Shown one piece after another: positions 62,460 through 64,000 of a DNA stretch of 64,000 nucleotides. The DNA lies in the NCBI GenBank assembly GCA_038523925.1, contig JBCBIY010000001.1:372001-436000 (forward strand), written 5' to 3'. This stretch comes from JBCBWG01 sp038523925 (GTDB lineage: Bacteria > Pseudomonadota > Alphaproteobacteria > Rhizobiales > Hyphomicrobiaceae). The notes beneath the pieces were generated by a model. That model did not search any database and was not told the DNA's origin. It was given only the letters and a program-made list of their open reading frames with translations. The position numbers were made by a program, and so were the translations under genes. Position 1 is the first letter of the stretch, and each line of letters opens with the position of its first letter.

Positions 62460-64000
62460 TCAGCGTTGCCGCGTCGACCAGATCTTTGAGGCTTTGATTC
62501 GGTCCAGCGTCAGCTTGTTACCCTGGGCCTGCGCGCGCCGCATCGCACGCTCGAGGATCCGCAACGCCCCGCGCCGCGCAGTGCCCGAGCGCGCATCTGA
62601 CCATTTGATTTCGGCGGCGAGCCGCTCGTACTCGGCAACGAACGGCGCGCTACCGTAGCGCTTCGACCCGATCAACGCCTTTTCGATTTGATCGGCAGCG
62701 CGGCTGCGTTGGCCGAACTGAAACTCAGCCCGCGCGCAAAGGTAGTGTGCGAAAGCGAGGGAGGCGCGTGGTGCGTGTTCGGCGTAGGCCTCTACCGCTG
62801 ACCGGATCCCGCGGACGGCCCGCATCCGGTCGACGTTCAACTGCACACTGGCGATCAGCATGTTGCAGAGTGCTACGGCGCTGTGATTGCCCTGGCGTTG
62901 ACTTATGGCGCTTGCCGCCAGCGCGAATGACGTCAGCGTCGGGTCGTCGCGCCAGAATGCGCGCTGGGCGAGGAGACCGAAGACCAGGATCGTGTTGGTC
63001 GGGTCATCGAGAGCCTCGGCCTCTGCGACCAGACCGGCCTCATCGATATCCGCGTCGGGCGCAGTGAGGGCGCGCGTCGCAGCCGCATAGCTGCGCGCGA
63101 GAAGGCTTTGACGTTGCCAGAAGCGCGCAGCCTCTGGCGCATAGTCTCCTGCAAGCTCCGCTGCGAGGTCGGCATCAACCGAAGGCGAGAGCGCTGCGAT
63201 GCTTTGGCGAAGCTTGCCGCTATCGAGAGCATCAATCGACGTGGTCTTGGCCTTGGCGAAGGTATCCAGAGGCCCGTCACCCGCCATGGCGTGAAGCGCC
63301 TCGACGGCTTTGCGAGCGCGGGCGCCAAGCCCGAGGATGCGCGCGCTTTCGTGCTCGCAGACCAGCGCCCGCATGCGCGTTGCGTGATGGCCGGCTGGGC
63401 TTACTTCGAGCGCGCGGCGCACCCGGGTTGCTTCGCTCAGCAGACTGCGACTGCCACGCCCGCTAAGCCGCCCCTGTTGCTCACAGCGGGCAAGCCGCCA
63501 CTGCGCCTCAACCTCATCCTGATCGTCGCGGCCGCACTTCTTGAGAAGCGGCAGCGCGCGGGTGAACGCCTCGATCGCCTCGGTGCTCCGCCGGTCCTGG
63601 ACGAACTTATAGGCTGCATGCGCCCACCAGTCCGCCGCCTCGTCATGGCGCGCGCCAGCTTCGAGATCGGCTGCAACCCAGTGCGGTTCGTGGGACGCAA
63701 TCGGGCAACCGCGACTTGCGATTTCAGCGATCGCGTTTTTCAAGCGCCGGCGCTTGGCGGATGGGACGGCGAGGCGCGCGTGCTCGCGTAGGGCCGACGT
63801 CGCGAACGTGAACATGTCGCGGCCCGTTGATCGGTCGCAGACGAGAACGCCGCGCGCGATCAGGGCTTCGAGCAGCGGCTCAGTTGCTGCCGGCTCCATG
63901 GCGCAGAGGTCAGCGGCCGCGCCGCACGTAAAGGCACCTTCGAAGTGGGCGACGATCTGGGCGAGGGGGGCCAGATCACCCAATTGATCGAGGGCTGCAA
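62460..64000 (-). CDS. STAND/TPR-type protein, C-terminal part (5' end outside window)
   Basis: The frame is open to the right edge, so only the last 513 residues are present. The first part (DQLGDLAPLAQIVAHFEGAF, then LLEALIARGVLVCDRS) looks like the winged-helix region that follows an AAA/STAND ATPase in class III adenylate cyclase- and LuxR-type proteins. The rest is an Ala/Arg-rich array of helix pairs, probably TPR-like (WWAHAAYKFVQDRRSTEAIEAF near residue 145). The missing N-terminus should decide between a cyclase, a transcription factor or another signalling protein. Confidence 0.7.
   Translation of the reverse strand, partial: AALDQLGDLAPLAQIVAHFEGAFTCGAAADLCAMEPAATEPLLEALIARGVLVCDRSTGRDMFTFATSALREHARLAVPSAKRRRLKNAIAEIASRGCPIASHEPHWVAADLEAGARHDEAADWWAHAAYKFVQDRRSTEAIEAFTRALPLLKKCGRDDQDEVEAQWRLARCEQQGRLSGRGSRSLLSEATRVRRALEVSPAGHHATRMRALVCEHESARILGLGARARKAVEALHAMAGDGPLDTFAKAKTTSIDALDSGKLRQSIAALSPSVDADLAAELAGDYAPEAARFWQRQSLLARSYAAATRALTAPDADIDEAGLVAEAEALDDPTNTILVFGLLAQRAFWRDDPTLTSFALAASAISQRQGNHSAVALCNMLIASVQLNVDRMRAVRGIRSAVEAYAEHAPRASLAFAHYLCARAEFQFGQRSRAADQIEKALIGSKRYGSAPFVAEYERLAAEIKWSDARSGTARRGALRILERAMRRAQAQGNKLTLDRIKASKIWSTRQR

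Overview
The window is a 64 kb stretch of a high-GC bacterial chromosome. Gene content and order point to an alphaproteobacterium, probably near the Hyphomicrobiales or Rhodospirillales. The clues are guaB followed by an RsmB-type methyltransferase with guaA nearby, an HDAC-xseB-dxs-tlyA-RlmD-like string, a malic enzyme fused to a phosphotransacetylase-like domain, a fused TRAP permease, and the prkA-yeaH-spoVR trio. I see no rRNA, CRISPR array, insertion sequence or prophage. Both edges cut a gene.

Layout. 1-7.8 kb: the 3' part of a giant RTX adhesin, then its type I secretion machine (TolC-like, LapB-like ABC transporter, HlyD-like adaptor). 7.9-11.0 kb, minus strand: a fused TRAP permease downstream of a small cationic secreted protein. 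11.1-11.5 kb: a gene-free stretch with a minus-strand intrinsic terminator. 11.5-18.3 kb: aroC, a HAD hydrolase, maeB, a CaiB-type CoA-transferase and metC. 18.5-27.9 kb: the guanine nucleotide block (guaB, RsmB-like, guaA), interrupted by tspO, three 2-oxo/hydroxyacid enzymes and a PRC-barrel protein. 28.05 kb: tRNA-Pro(CGG) with a recognisable promoter. 28.3-34.5 kb: VOC protein, 5-oxoprolinase, methyltransferase and a SIRT5-like sirtuin. 34.5-40.0 kb, minus: RlmD-like, tlyA, dxs, xseB and an HDAC-like amidohydrolase, an operon-like run without ispA. 40.1-47.4 kb: a membrane protein of unknown function, an enoyl-CoA isomerase with an acyl-CoA dehydrogenase, a Sua5-type enzyme, an alpha/beta hydrolase and a patatin. 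47.4-50.1 kb, minus: an ion channel with an unusual filter, an MFS transporter and two tiny membrane proteins. 50.2-54.7 kb: phosphoesterase, Nudix, GNAT, purA and a DMT exporter. 54.8-56.9 kb, minus: a lower-GC cassette with a membrane-anchored ParA-like ATPase and two small helical proteins. 56.9-61.9 kb, minus: spoVR, yeaH and prkA. 62.5-64 kb: the C-terminal part of a STAND/TPR-type protein.

Most genes are housekeeping (purine, shikimate and isoprenoid synthesis, tRNA and rRNA modification) or carbon catabolism (TRAP uptake, CoA-ester chemistry, hydroxyacid redox). The best candidates for something new are the ParA cassette (54.76-56.86 kb), the orphan terminator and gene-free stretch at 11.1-11.5 kb, the channel with a TLEGWAM filter, and the sub-60-residue membrane proteins beside the channel and the MFS transporter. 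Functions are inferred from reading motifs; no database search was run.
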